This document shows, in pieces, positions 1 to 9,869 of a DNA stretch of 64,000 bases. The notes below the pieces were generated by a model. It did not search any database and was not told where the DNA came from. It worked only from the letters and a program-made list of their open reading frames with translations. The position numbers and the translations under genes are program-made. Source of the DNA: Microstegium vimineum (lineage: Eukaryota; Streptophyta; Magnoliopsida; Poales; Poaceae); the NCBI GenBank assembly GCA_022036555.1, contig CM039126.1, positions 744,001 through 808,000 of the forward strand. The letters run 5' to 3'. Within the stretch, counting starts at the first letter, position 1. The number at the start of each line of letters is the position of its first letter.

Positions 1-2
1 AC

Positions 3-313
3 CTGGCAAAGAGCGCCTCTTTCTCTGCGAAGAAGGCGTCGAGCCGCGCCTGGTCCCAGTCTGGGAACAGGAAGCTGCCGATCTGCTGGTTGCTCCGGCC
101 GGCCATGTTCGCCATGCCAAACTCCGGCGTGATGGGGACGCCGTTGTTGTAGCCCACCTTGAGGAGCATTTCTGAGGTGGCCCTGTGGTGGAACGGGTCG
201 GAGATGGCCATGGTGCCGTCGATGTCGAAGAGCACGGCCTCCAGGGGAGCCACTCTGTCGATCCCACTGCTGCAACCACACGCACACAGAAGAGAGAGAA
301 GCTGGGAGGCCAT
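3..313 (-). CDS. HAD-family sugar-phosphate phosphatase, first exon only (gene A)
   Basis: This is the 5' part of a haloacid-dehalogenase-like phosphatase gene that continues beyond base 1. The ATG at 311-313 opens 103 complete codons. HAD motif I is present as FDIDGT, whose two aspartates are the nucleophile and acid/base in this family. It is followed by cap-domain residues matching gene B at 1.6-3.4 kb (YNNGVPI, N-AGRS, LFPDW). The exon ends AG|GT at bases 1-3, exactly where the homologous exon of gene B ends, so only the first exon is visible. The relatives dephosphorylate small sugar phosphates (SGPP type). This copy codes in one uninterrupted exon what gene B splits into three. The N-terminus is uncertain: a TGCAG just upstream of the conserved part could be a splice acceptor, in which case the start lies further upstream. 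Confidence 0.85.
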   Translation of the reverse strand, partial: MASQLLSLLCACGCSSGIDRVAPLEAVLFDIDGTMAISDPFHHRATSEMLLKVGYNNGVPITPEFGMANMAGRSNQQIGSFLFPDWDQARLDAFFAEKEALFA

Positions 314-519
314 GGTTGCTGAGAACTTGGTTGGATTGAAATGAAATCTTGACAGTCTCTGTCTCTCTGGGAGGAATAGAACTGAATGAAATCATGCAGA
401 AAATACTCCTAGACGATGTGATTGTAGCCAGGATTACCTTTCCATGGCCGGTTGCTGCTGGATGCCAAACTGGGGTACTTCTTTGGGTTTTGTGTTCATT
501 GCTGATGCTGCCTGGACAT

Positions 520-527
520 TTTATATA
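520..527 (-). promoter_or_regulatory. Putative TATA box of gene A
   Basis: Read on the minus strand, TTATATAAAA lies about 210 bases before the ATG of the HAD phosphatase gene A. It is the only good TATA-like sequence in the interval. It lies 2-3 bases from the end of the adjacent MITE. Confidence 0.5.
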
Positions 528-529
528 AG

Positions 530-802
530 GGCCGTGTTTAGTTCCCTCGTCGAATCGGCGGTTCTGGACACTGTACCGATTTCCCAGTACACTGTAGCAT
601 TTTGTTTTTATTTATGAAATATTGTCTAAAAATTCTCAAACTAGGCTCAAAAGATTCGTCTCGCAACGTACAACAAAACTATGCAATTAATTTTTGATTT
701 CATCTACATTTAATACTCCATGTATGTGCTAATATTTTGATGTGATGGGGAATCTTCTTTTTTTAGTGGAATTTGGGAGGAATTTGGAAACTAAACACGG
801 CC
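530..802. mobile_element. Miniature inverted-repeat transposon (Tourist/PIF-Harbinger-like)
   Basis: The ends are inverted copies of GGCCGTGTTTAG (left) and CTAAACACGGCC (right), with an AT-rich, non-coding 270-bp interior. AAG flanks both ends (527-529 and 803-805), consistent with a 3-bp target duplication as made by PIF/Harbinger-type elements. The GGCC-TGTTTAGTTCC terminal style is common in grass MITEs. It lies just upstream of the TATA box of gene A. Confidence 0.7.
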
Positions 803-1574
803 AAGGAGAAGACTGAAAAGGAGGGGTTGGCTTGGTTGGTGGGGATTCTTCTTTGTACTGGTGGTTCAGTTGGCGCGGTTGGTGGCTGCTACCTGCTACT
901 GCCAGGCCTGATCTCATGTTCCTCAGTACTAATATGACCACATTTGTCTACCTTTTGACCTGTGCCTGCATGCCTTTCCAAACTGCGTTCAAATTTGTTA
1001 TTTTCTAGACTCTCTGACTTCTTCCAGCTCGCTTATGATTATGAGCCCACGACAAAATGCTGCATAGCCCGAGAAAACCACTTTCAACACGGTTTCAAAT
1101 AGCCACAGCTACAGTTCAAAAATGGACAAAAAAAAAACGATGAATTTGACAATCAGCATGGTGCATCTCAACACATTTTCTGGGAGTGAGGGAATGCAAC
1201 ATCTCATCTTTCTTTCAGATTAAAGACTACTCCACAAAGACTGTTGAAGCAACAAATTAATACAGAGATGGTTACGCAACAAGTGTGCAACAGCTTTGTC
1301 ATTGTCACAGAGTGAGTCCCATACTCGCATCCACCAAACAATCATAACCGCTCACGGAAGATTTCAGAGTTATTATTTGGTCTTCTGTTCCATCAAGAAA
1401 AAGGAAATAATATACCAAACTAGTCTAAAAAACTATCGTGATGAGCTCTCTCTGCTGTTACTCAGTCACAGTTGCAGCATAATTAGGAACAGAAATGTAT
1501 TCGAGCCAAATTAAATCGGCCATAAATCTATTTAATCAATTATTCATCATCATCATCATCATATCATATTCATA
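803..1574. other. Spacer between the two HAD phosphatase genes
   Basis: AT-rich sequence with no coding potential that I can support. The right end must contain the 3' untranslated region of gene B (minus strand) and includes a short CAT/ATCAT simple repeat at about 1545-1577. Distal promoter of gene A may lie next to the MITE. Confidence 0.6.
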
Positions 1575-3439
1575 TCATGCGCTGCCCTTCTTCAGCTTAG
1601 CTTCCTCTCTGTCGATCTCTTCAAGCGCTGCCCAGAGCTTAGAATCTTCGTAATCCTTGATGAGCAGCGCAGCTCCTGCTTCCAGCAATGAGTTCTCTGG
1701 GTTCCTTGTCGCTAAACCAACGACCGGCATTCCTGCTGCGACGCCTGCCCGTATACCAGAAGGAGAGTCCTGCACCAACCCCAACCAAAATCTCATATCC
1801 GTGACTACTACTATATATGATACAATCATCAGATCACAAAATCCCAGTAACAAAGTTGTGTTTGGTTTACCTCGAAGACGAAGGTGTGCTCTGCAGACAC
1901 CTCAAGCTCCTTGAGGGCCTTGAGGTAAGGGTACGGCGCAGGCTTTGGCTGCTCACACTCGCCTCCGATGATAACGGCCTGGAAGAAGTCTGACAGGCCC
2001 AGAAGGGAGATCATCAGCTCCGCGTTGATCCTTGGGGCGTTTGTTACTGCTGCGCGCTTGTACCCATGATCTTTGACACATTGGACCACTTTCCCAAGGC
2101 CATTTACAGGTACCAAGCGCTCTTTTGCCAAACTAATGAAACAAGGGAACAACTAGAAATACTCAGCCCATCGTGTCATCATAATGACTAATAAACCTAT
2201 CAGTTCTCTGATGTAATATGTAATGCGATGATTATTAAAGGATCACATTCAGCAGCAAACGGGTTCTGTAAGAAATGACAAAACCCTCAACAACCTAGTG
2301 TAGTACCAAGTGCTGATATCACTCTGAGTAGCAAATGGATGTTTTTCATGTGACATGGCTCCATTCGATGGTTTTATGTGCTATATATATGGTACACGAA
2401 TGAGTTTTACTGCTGTAATAATGGATAACACTCTGACTCTCTGAATCATCCAGTTATCTTTTTCTGCGAGGACATTCAGTTATCTTGATGAAGCGAAGGA
2501 AATTAACCACAAGTATGTACCTTCTGTATTTCGCTTCCTTGTCATCCAGGAATTTGAGCCCCTTCTCAAGGGGCCAATCCGGGAACAGATTCTGGGCAGC
2601 TTCGACGTCGCTCCTCCCAGCGATATTCTTGATGAAGAACTCTTCGTCTATCGGCACACCATTGTTGTACCCGATCTGCGAATGCCAGGCATTTGGTGAA
2701 TCAAATCAAATCAAATCACAGCTTGTTGGTTAAAGAAAGTAAGAAACAGGCGTGCGCAGGCTGAGGAAATCCATCCATCCAATCCAACGTACCTCGAGAA
2801 GCAGCTCTTGAAAAGCGACATGGTGGAGGGGGTCCGAGTCGCACAGGGTCCCATCGATGTCGAACAGAACCGCCTGGACCGGAACAGTCTTCGCGAGAGA
2901 GCTGCAGATCATATATCGCCAACATTTGAATCATCAGGAACTTGGAACAAGTGTGTGGGCTGCAAGTTGCTAACTTGCATCGCTCGATGGTAGTCACTAC
3001 TCACGCGACTCAGTGGTTTCAGACAAAGAGCAGAAAATTCAGTTCACAGTTCACACGAACGGCAGTATTTTATATTTGGCCAACCACGCACAGACTTGAA
3101 ATAAACGAGTGGGAGTTAAATCTGAAACTGCAACGAACTAACGTTAATTGATGGCGTTCTGTTCAGGCGACTCAGCGAATCATCGACCAACAAGGAAAAA
3201 AAGAAAAGAAAATGAATGAGCTTTTGATACCCGACCCAGATCGCCGTTGTTCTGTCCTTTACAGAGCGTCAGAGTAATAATAACAAACAAACAGGAGGAT
3301 AGTGAGATTGACGAAACAAAAGACGCGGATCGATGGCGAGGAGAATATAGCCAACGATGTCGTTGTTGTTGGAACTGGAAGAGAAAAGAAAATCGACGGA
3401 CCTGACAGTGGGATTGCCGTTGGGGACGGAAGCCGCCAT
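1575..3439 (-). CDS. SGPP: HAD-like sugar-phosphate phosphatase (SGPP type), complete five-exon gene (gene B)
   Basis: The exons on the minus strand are 3402-3439, 2793-2901, 2521-2675, 1871-2132 and 1575-1769. All junctions are GT-AG and the phases add up to 759 bases, 252 residues. Motif I is FDIDGT (D27 nucleophile, D29 acid/base). Motif II lies in AAVTNAP, the motif III lysine in EQPKPAP, and the acidic motif IV in VFEDSPSG with DSPSGIRAG after the last splice. The cap domain (GYNNGVPIDEEFF, NIAGRS, LFPDW) is between motifs I and II. Known plant relatives are cytosolic or plastidic small-molecule phosphatases acting on sugar phosphates; the substrate here is inferred only. The start at 3439 was chosen because the short first exon splices in frame into the SSLAK stretch, while the ATG at 2912 lies in the intron acceptor. 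The length is normal for the family. It is a tandem paralogue of gene A, same strand. Confidence 0.9.
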
Positions 3440-3627
3440 GGGGGTGGCGATCGAAACGGAGTGGGCCGAGAAGAGGACCAGCCGGCCTGCGGGGGCAGCA
3501 AGAGAAATCTCTCCGGATCGATGGAGGAGGGCGGGCGACGAGGTGGTGGCAGCCGCGCCGATGGCCGATGCGAATATGCGATGGATGGGCTTTCGCGAAT
3601 CTGCCGGCGTCCTCCCGTGGCGCGAGC

Positions 3628-3633
3628 TTTATA
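3628..3633 (-). promoter_or_regulatory. Putative TATA box of gene B
   Basis: TATAAA on the minus strand, about 190 bases upstream of the chosen ATG at 3439 and in a GC-richer promoter-like segment. The spacing gives a 5' untranslated region of about 160 bases. Confidence 0.55.
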
Positions 3634-3659
3634 CACAGACTGACTGGCTTTATTTTTTA

Positions 3660-5500
3660 TTTTTTTCCCCATCCGTCCAGGGAATTTTGGATCTGTCGTC
3701 GTCTGTCCTGTTTCTGTGGCTGCTTCGTCTCGTTTGGTATCGTCTTGGTTTGTGGCCTTGGTCAGCCTGCCTTTTGGGTCCCACCCCACGGTGACACTTG
3801 TCCATCCTTCTGTTTCAAATCATGACCTGTAAACTTGTTCCTTTTTCTTCTTGTTCTGTTTTGTTGATATAATAAACACTGTTATAAACTAAATCAAATT
3901 TTGAGTTGTCATAGGTCAAGTTTGATTAAATTTAAAAGGAAAACAAAAATAAAAGGACAAGTCCCAACCTCCGGCCTTAGCCAAATATGCCTAAGTGGTA
4001 TTACCTATGATGAGATCCTAAAACGCTACACATGTGCTGTACCCCAATTCAATCACTGATATTCTTTCATCGATGCAGATGTGGGACATTGGATCTTGCA
4101 GCATGTACAAAGTTTACAGCTAATCAACGGGTCAATGTTCTATGATGCTCTGTTCATCTAGAGTATCGACCAAAGCTGTTAGGAAAGAAGACGATGAGAG
4201 GTACTAGATGAAATGTTATATTTTTATTTTAGGTGTTTAATGGGTAATTTGAGGATGAGTTATGCCACATTTTAATATATAATTATTTTTCCATTTGCAG
4301 GGAAAAATCTAGTATTCACACACGCCTTGTTGTTTTTTTTTGAAAAAACCCTTGTTGCTTACACAATAGCACAATAATTGTATGAGCATATAAGTTTCTT
4401 CATGCATCCCTTCTTCCTACCTCATGATTTACACCTTTCAAAATCATACATACAACATTGTTGATACAAGTAAATCTGATTCGCCTTATACCTTATATAT
4501 ACTATGCTCTCCAGTGTTTGTTTGTATCGTCCTCAACCTCGTATATATGCCACTTCTCATGTATTCAACACTTTTGTGGGTTGCCAAATCAGCTAAGATT
4601 TTAGAAGAAACTGAAACACGATGCTACTAGGGAACACTATGAATCGTTTATCAAATCCATATATATCTAGCCTACGTACTCTAATAGGCTTTGATGTATA
4701 TGCCAGTTTACTATCTTAGTTACAATAACACATCATATCTTACTAGATGCCAACTTGCAAAAGTAGGCCAGTGATACCGTATTTTGGTTTACGCATGATT
4801 TAGGGAGCCAAATTTTATATTTTATAATCGGTGGTGGAACTTGGATCGCTTATTTTAGAGACATACAACGTGATAAGATTTTCCAGTGCTCTGCTATCTC
4901 TTCCCGTCCAAGGGAGAAATACCTTTTGGGAAGATTGGAATCATGTTTAGGACTAACCTTTACCAAATACCTTTTGGGAAGATTGGAATCATGTTTAGGA
5001 CTAACCTTTACCAATAGCGTGATGCTCCATGTTTTCTCCGTGTTGTGGTCATTTGGTTTCATCTTGAGAGTTACACAATTAGATATGATCACAATTAGAT
5101 ATGATCACTTCTGTGAGGCAGGGTTGCTATTCTTCACGTCTCTCTATCTAACATGGTTGAATCAATTATATATAATCTAATGAGTATGTAATTTTTACTA
5201 TGGTTTATGCATGCAATGACGACTGTGACACATAAACTTAGATTTGAAACAAGAGCAAACTTGGTTGGTAAATCAGTACTTGCGAATTGAATCTTAACAG
5301 GCCTCCATGTACGAACCCACGACGGTCCTGAACGATGCCACCTAATATTCGTAAAAAAAAAAAAGTCCATGAAAACTGACGGCCCCGAACATTTGCCAAA
5401 ACAAAAGCCCAGCACGAAAACTGGCGCGGACGTCGCTTCTTTCTTCTCCCCCAATCCAACTCCAACTCCAGTTAATTAAAAAAAACAAAAACAAAAACAA
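3660..5500. other. Intergenic spacer between gene B and the proteasome gene
   Basis: AT-rich, with many stops in all frames; no gene recognised. It holds the divergent promoters of the two flanking genes and one tandem duplication (separate entry). A 16-bp partial duplication (ACAATTAGATATGATC) is present at about 5075-5107. Confidence 0.6.
4921..5016. repeat. 48-bp perfect tandem duplication
   Basis: Two head-to-tail copies beginning ACCTTTTGGGAAGATTGG, at 4921-4968 and 4969-5016. They diverge only in the last few bases. The near identity implies a recent event. No coding role is visible. Confidence 0.9.
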
Positions 5501-5549
5501 AAAGGGTACCAGTACCACTGCAAGCGGAAGCCTCGCCGCCCGCCGCTCT

Positions 5550-5580
5550 CGCCTCGCCTCGTCTCGTCTCGTCTCGTCTC
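5550..5580. repeat. Pentanucleotide microsatellite (CTCGT/CTCGC)n in a 5' leader
   Basis: About six CTCGT or CTCGC units lie 240-270 bases before the proteasome start codon. The position suggests the promoter or 5' untranslated region. A CAG|GTACCG at 5651-5658 and a GTGCAG at 5808-5813 could bound a leader intron. Confidence 0.75.
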
Positions 5581-5818
5581 CGGAGCGTACTTACGTTAGA
5601 TCAGGTGCGCCGCGCGCCCCTCACCTAAGCTGCGACGAGCATCCATCCACCAGGTACCGCCGCCGCCCCTCCTCCTCCTTTCCCTTCCTGCTGCGCCGCG
5701 GAAAGAACCCTCCAAGCGATTTGTATTTGGATCTCACCCCACTCCTTCCCGTGCGTGCGTGGCGACACGATTCGCCGTGATCTTGATACGTGGCGTTACC
5801 TTTGCGGGTGCAGGAACG

Positions 5819-8800
5819 ATGACGGGCTCCATGGATCTCCCGGCCAAGGGCGGGTTCAGCTTCGACCTGTGCCGCCGGAACAATATGCTGGAGAAGAACG
5901 GGCTCAAAATCCCGGGATTCTTGAAGACCGGGACAACCATCGTCGGCCTTGTCTTTCAGGTGCGGCCACCTACTCTCGTTGTGTTGCCTTCTGGTATTCT
6001 GGCAATTATTGTGGTTACCTTCTGCTGGTTCAGAGCTACCCGGTGTGCGCGAATTTGGTTGGCATGAGATGAGATGAGCCTCGTGCTGGGTCGTTTATGT
6101 TAATTCGGTCCTGCAACTTATTTTCAGGGCGCTGAGCTGCTCAATTGAACTCGTGCACACATCTAATAAAAATAAAAAACCTCTCTGATATCATTCCCAT
6201 GCTTAACTTCCTTTTGTACGTGCTGATTATACAAATTGGGGAAGAAAAACCACCCTCCATGGGGATGATTATACAAATTGGGAAAAAACAACCCTCCAAG
6301 GGGATGAAAGCCCACATTCTTTCGTTATGTTGGTTTCCATTGTAGGAGTATTAGTTCAGGGGAAAAGTTATGCATACAAATTTTTTCATTCTGAATTTCT
6401 GATGATGCAGACATACTCTGCAATTGATGCTCTGGCAAATCCTACCTATTATAATCCTGTTTTGCATCAACTTTAATTGAATAAATCTAATGGATGATGG
6501 TAATTTTGCCTCAACAATTGTGTAGCAACTTTTACTATGTGTACCGTTGCTCTTATCCAGTGCTAAGATATGAAATACCTTTTGGTATTCGGCAATTACT
6601 ATATCCGTTGATTTTGTAGGCATCATCCTAGTGCTGCTGTTTCTTAATGTTAGGTTTGGAAATCTCTTTAGGAAGCTGAGCATCTCAACTAAATATTGGA
6701 AAATTCTTTCTGATATCAATCGTACACATAACTTCCTATCGCACATGGCCACATTGTTGTGTGTGCTGATGATACAACTAGGAAAATGTCCAGCGCAAAC
6801 CACCCTCCTAGTGGTGAAAGTCCCCATTCTTTTGTTATATTGGTTTCCATTGTATTAGCTTAGGGGAAAATGTATACATACAAATCTCTTCATCCTAACG
6901 AAAAAATACTCCGCAAATGATTCTCAGGCAAATCCTAATTGAATCCTGATTTGCATCAACTTGTAACTGAACAAGTCTAATGGATATTAATTTTGTCTTA
7001 ACAACTTTTAAACAATTTTTGGTATATATATACACACCAGTGCTCTCAGCCAGTACCTGTAGATGAAAGACTTTGCAGCATTGTGTTTGAATGGGCATTG
7101 TTTCATTTGCCCATATTCATTGAGGTTAATGTTGGACTAAGCCATGTTTTTATATCTAGGATGGGGTTGTTCTTGGGGCAGACACAAGGGCAACTGAGGG
7201 CCCTATAGTTGCTGATAAGAACTGCGAAAAAATCCACTTCATGGCGCCCAATATATATTGCTGTGGAGCAGGAACTGCTGCTGACACGGAGGCTGTTACA
7301 GGTAGATGACTACAAGAATGAGATCTCGCTGCTTTTTCACACTCTCATTTCTTCTGTTGAATTCCTTATCGACATTTGATTCATTTATTACTTCAGATAT
7401 CGTAAGCTCCCAGCTACAGCTTCACCGATATGCAACCGCCCGCGAATCAAGAGTTGTAACTGCTCTTACACTACTGAAGTCACACCTCTTCAAGTGAGCT
7501 CCTCTCACAGGCACATTTACAACTTTATGTCGTTGTGCCAACACCTGACCTGCTTATGCCATTATGTTAGGTATCAAGGCCATGTCAGTGCTGCCCTTGT
7601 TCTTGGTGGAGTGGATTTTACTGGACCACATCTACACACTGTTAGTAACTGAGTATACCTGTTTTATATTTGTATGTAAAGTTTGATGTAGGGTAGCGAC
7701 ATTAACTCTGGAATGTGCAGGTTTATCCTCACGGCTCTACTGATACCCTTCCTTTTGCAACAATGGGTTCTGGTTCTCTTGCTGCAATGTCAGTGTTTGA
7801 ATCAAAGTACAAAGAAGGGCTAACTGTAAGTGAACCATTGCAATAGTTCTTGCATTTATCTATGATGGTAATGGAGTACTGTTTTCTGTGGTGGGTTGAA
7901 GATGCATTTGATAGTGTTTGTTTTCATTTACAAAAGTTTAATACTGAGTTGTTTTTTATCTTCTAAAAGAGGGAGGAGGGCATACAGATCGTGTCTGATG
8001 CAATCTGTGCCGGTATATTCAATGACCTGGGTAGTGGCAGTAACGTGGACGTCTGCGTGATAACCAAGGTATGTGTTTTCTGTTTTTTGTAAAGAGTTCC
8101 AGGGCCAAACAGCCAAAACCCTGGCACAAATCCATTGGAAAAGGGCCAAATTTACAAGTGTATATACAAGTTTAAGAGCACAACTGTAGAGAGATGTGGA
8201 AACACCACACACCCTCTCAGGGGGGTGACCTTTCATATATATAGCCCAATGTGGCTTGGAGTACAAGATGTACAAATAGAAGACGTATACACAGACTATC
8301 CATGTATAATAATAACACTCATCATGCATGCATTACATCAAGAGAGAGAAGGCCGAAGCAAACTTTTGAAGCGAAACTAGAACAAAAACTAATAATACTG
8401 CAGAATGCATTTTCACTGCAAATGTTGAAAAAAAAAACAGATGAAAACAAAATGCATTGTTTACTTGCTAGATAATGAGCTTTCAAACTATCTTTGCAAC
8501 ATATACTTGACTTTGATTTGATATATGTAATATGTGCTGGACTGTCACATTGTTTGATTTACACTTGGGGTCATTAATTTCCAATAATGCTCAATTGAAT
8601 AAACTGCAGCACTGCATCTTTGTATTGCTAATATTTGCCATAGATATCCTTTGAACAAATCATAGAACATGAATATATTATTATCAACCCTTCAGAGTGC
8701 TTTGCTGACCAACACCTATTGACATTACCAGGGGAAGACAGAATACTTGAGAAACCACCAGTTGCCGAATCCCAGAACTTATGCTAGTTCAAAGGGATAC

Positions 8801-8994
8801 AGCTTCACCAAGGGGCAGACCGGTGAGTTCCTTGCTAATGAATTGTTATATAATAGCAGGATATGGCATATTGAAGGGTATAAAGTAAATGCATGGTTCT
8901 GTTGTTTGCAGAGGTGCTGTCCACCAAGATCACACCTCTGAAGCAGAAGGTTGAGGTCGCCGAGAGCGGTGATGCTATTGCTATGGAGGAGTGA
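5819..8994 (+). CDS. PBB1: 20S proteasome subunit beta type-7 (beta-2), complete eight-exon gene
   Basis: The exons are 5819-5959, 7160-7301, 7397-7493, 7571-7640, 7721-7825, 7970-8068, 8732-8822 and 8912-8994. All junctions are GT-AG and the phase is continuous: 828 bases, 275 residues. The propeptide ends KTG, followed by TTIVG, so autocatalytic cleavage exposes Thr39 as the N-terminal nucleophile. Asp55 (position 17 of the mature chain, in GADTRAT) and Lys71 (position 33, CEKIHF) are in their canonical places. The subunit supplies the trypsin-like site of the 20S core in cytosol and nucleus. The long beta-2 C-terminal tail that wraps the neighbouring beta-3 subunit is present and ends AIAMEE. 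The start at 5819 matches the family N-terminus MTGSMDLPAKGGFSF. An in-frame ATG at 5759 probably lies in a leader intron. Nothing looks broken. PBB1 versus PBB2 cannot be told apart from sequence alone. Confidence 0.96.
6170..7058. repeat. Diverged tandem duplication inside intron 1 of the proteasome gene
   Basis: Two blocks, about 6170-6560 and 6700-7058, share an ordered series of similar segments. These are GATATCA, ACTTCCT, a GATGATACAA stretch, CCACCCTCC, TTGGTTTCCATTGTA, GGGGAAAA, CATACAAAT, CTCAGGCAAATCCTA, TTTGCATCAACTT, a TCTAATGGAT stretch and CTTATCCAG/CTCAGCCAG. The divergence suggests an old duplication. Confidence 0.75.
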
Positions 8995-9719
8995 TGTTGT
9001 ATGCTTCGGACAATCATATTCTGAATTTGTGTTATTTTGCTTAGTGGAGCAGCTAGAACAAGGAGAAACTTTGGAGATCAATGTTATACTTGCTGGACCA
9101 AAACCAGACTCTCATGCCAAATGTGTTTCATTGTTTGACATGTTTTAAAGTGCTTGTTGTTTCTGAATGTTTAAAACCGTGGCATGTGGTATTTACGTGC
9201 GAAGGGGTGGGTGGTAGCCTTGAAAGACAGGTTAGGCCGTTAAGGCGTGGCGTGATAACAATCATGTCTGGGTTATAAAACAGGGCTCTTGTCTAGTCTC
9301 TGCCTGTCGATCTGAGTATCTATATTCAGTTCTGTAAATTGGCTAAGCAAGAACTATATATGTGGTACTAGCATGTTTTGTCAAAGGATAAGGATTGATA
9401 ATGCTAAAAAAAAAGGATAAGGATTGATAAGCTGGACGACAAATAAAGGCCAGCGGCAGAGCCTTTACGTTGTCTTATTGCCATTCAAAGATGACTCCCA
9501 ACAAATGGAAAGTCTTTGGGCAAGAAAGTGGGCCGGTAGGCGGCAGTACATTATATTGGACTAGGACAAAAAAACGTACACCAAACCAAGTGGGAAGACA
9601 AGCGTGTGGCTACAAGAACATAACAAGAACAGCAAGCTCACGGCAGGATTCCGAGGGAAGTTTAGTACTCCAGATTGGGATTGGTACAACAGTTCTGTTC
9701 ATATCCCTTTCAATGTCAT
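8995..9719. other. Proteasome 3' untranslated region and spacer
   Basis: The first 150-300 bases are presumably the 3' untranslated region. No gene is recognised. A 17-bp direct repeat (AAGGATAAGGATTGATA) occurs twice at about 9382-9430. The right end meets a retrotransposon relic near 9720. Confidence 0.55.
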
Positions 9720-9869
9720 TCTTGCGAAGGTCGAGCCAGCATTCTTAGGCCTTCGGGCATTCTGACAAAACAATAGGTTCTGAAGGGTGTCGTGAAACTA
9801 GTTTTGCCCTCGTCTTCTTTTTTGAGTCAAATCTGATGATATCCTGAGAAAGAGTTTAACATGGAGAAG

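Noticed and set aside
2716..2912. ATG at 2912 as the start of the phosphatase gene B
   Set aside because: It lies in the intron acceptor region; splicing from the exon at 3402-3439 gives the family's usual N-terminus in frame.
3259..3825. Open frames of 113-176 codons overlapping the phosphatase leader
   Set aside because: They are shadows of the GC-rich first exon, leader and promoter of gene B.
5755..5818. In-frame upstream ATG (5759) as the proteasome start
   Set aside because: The extension does not resemble the family N-terminus, and GTGCAG at 5808-5813 looks like a splice acceptor of a leader intron.
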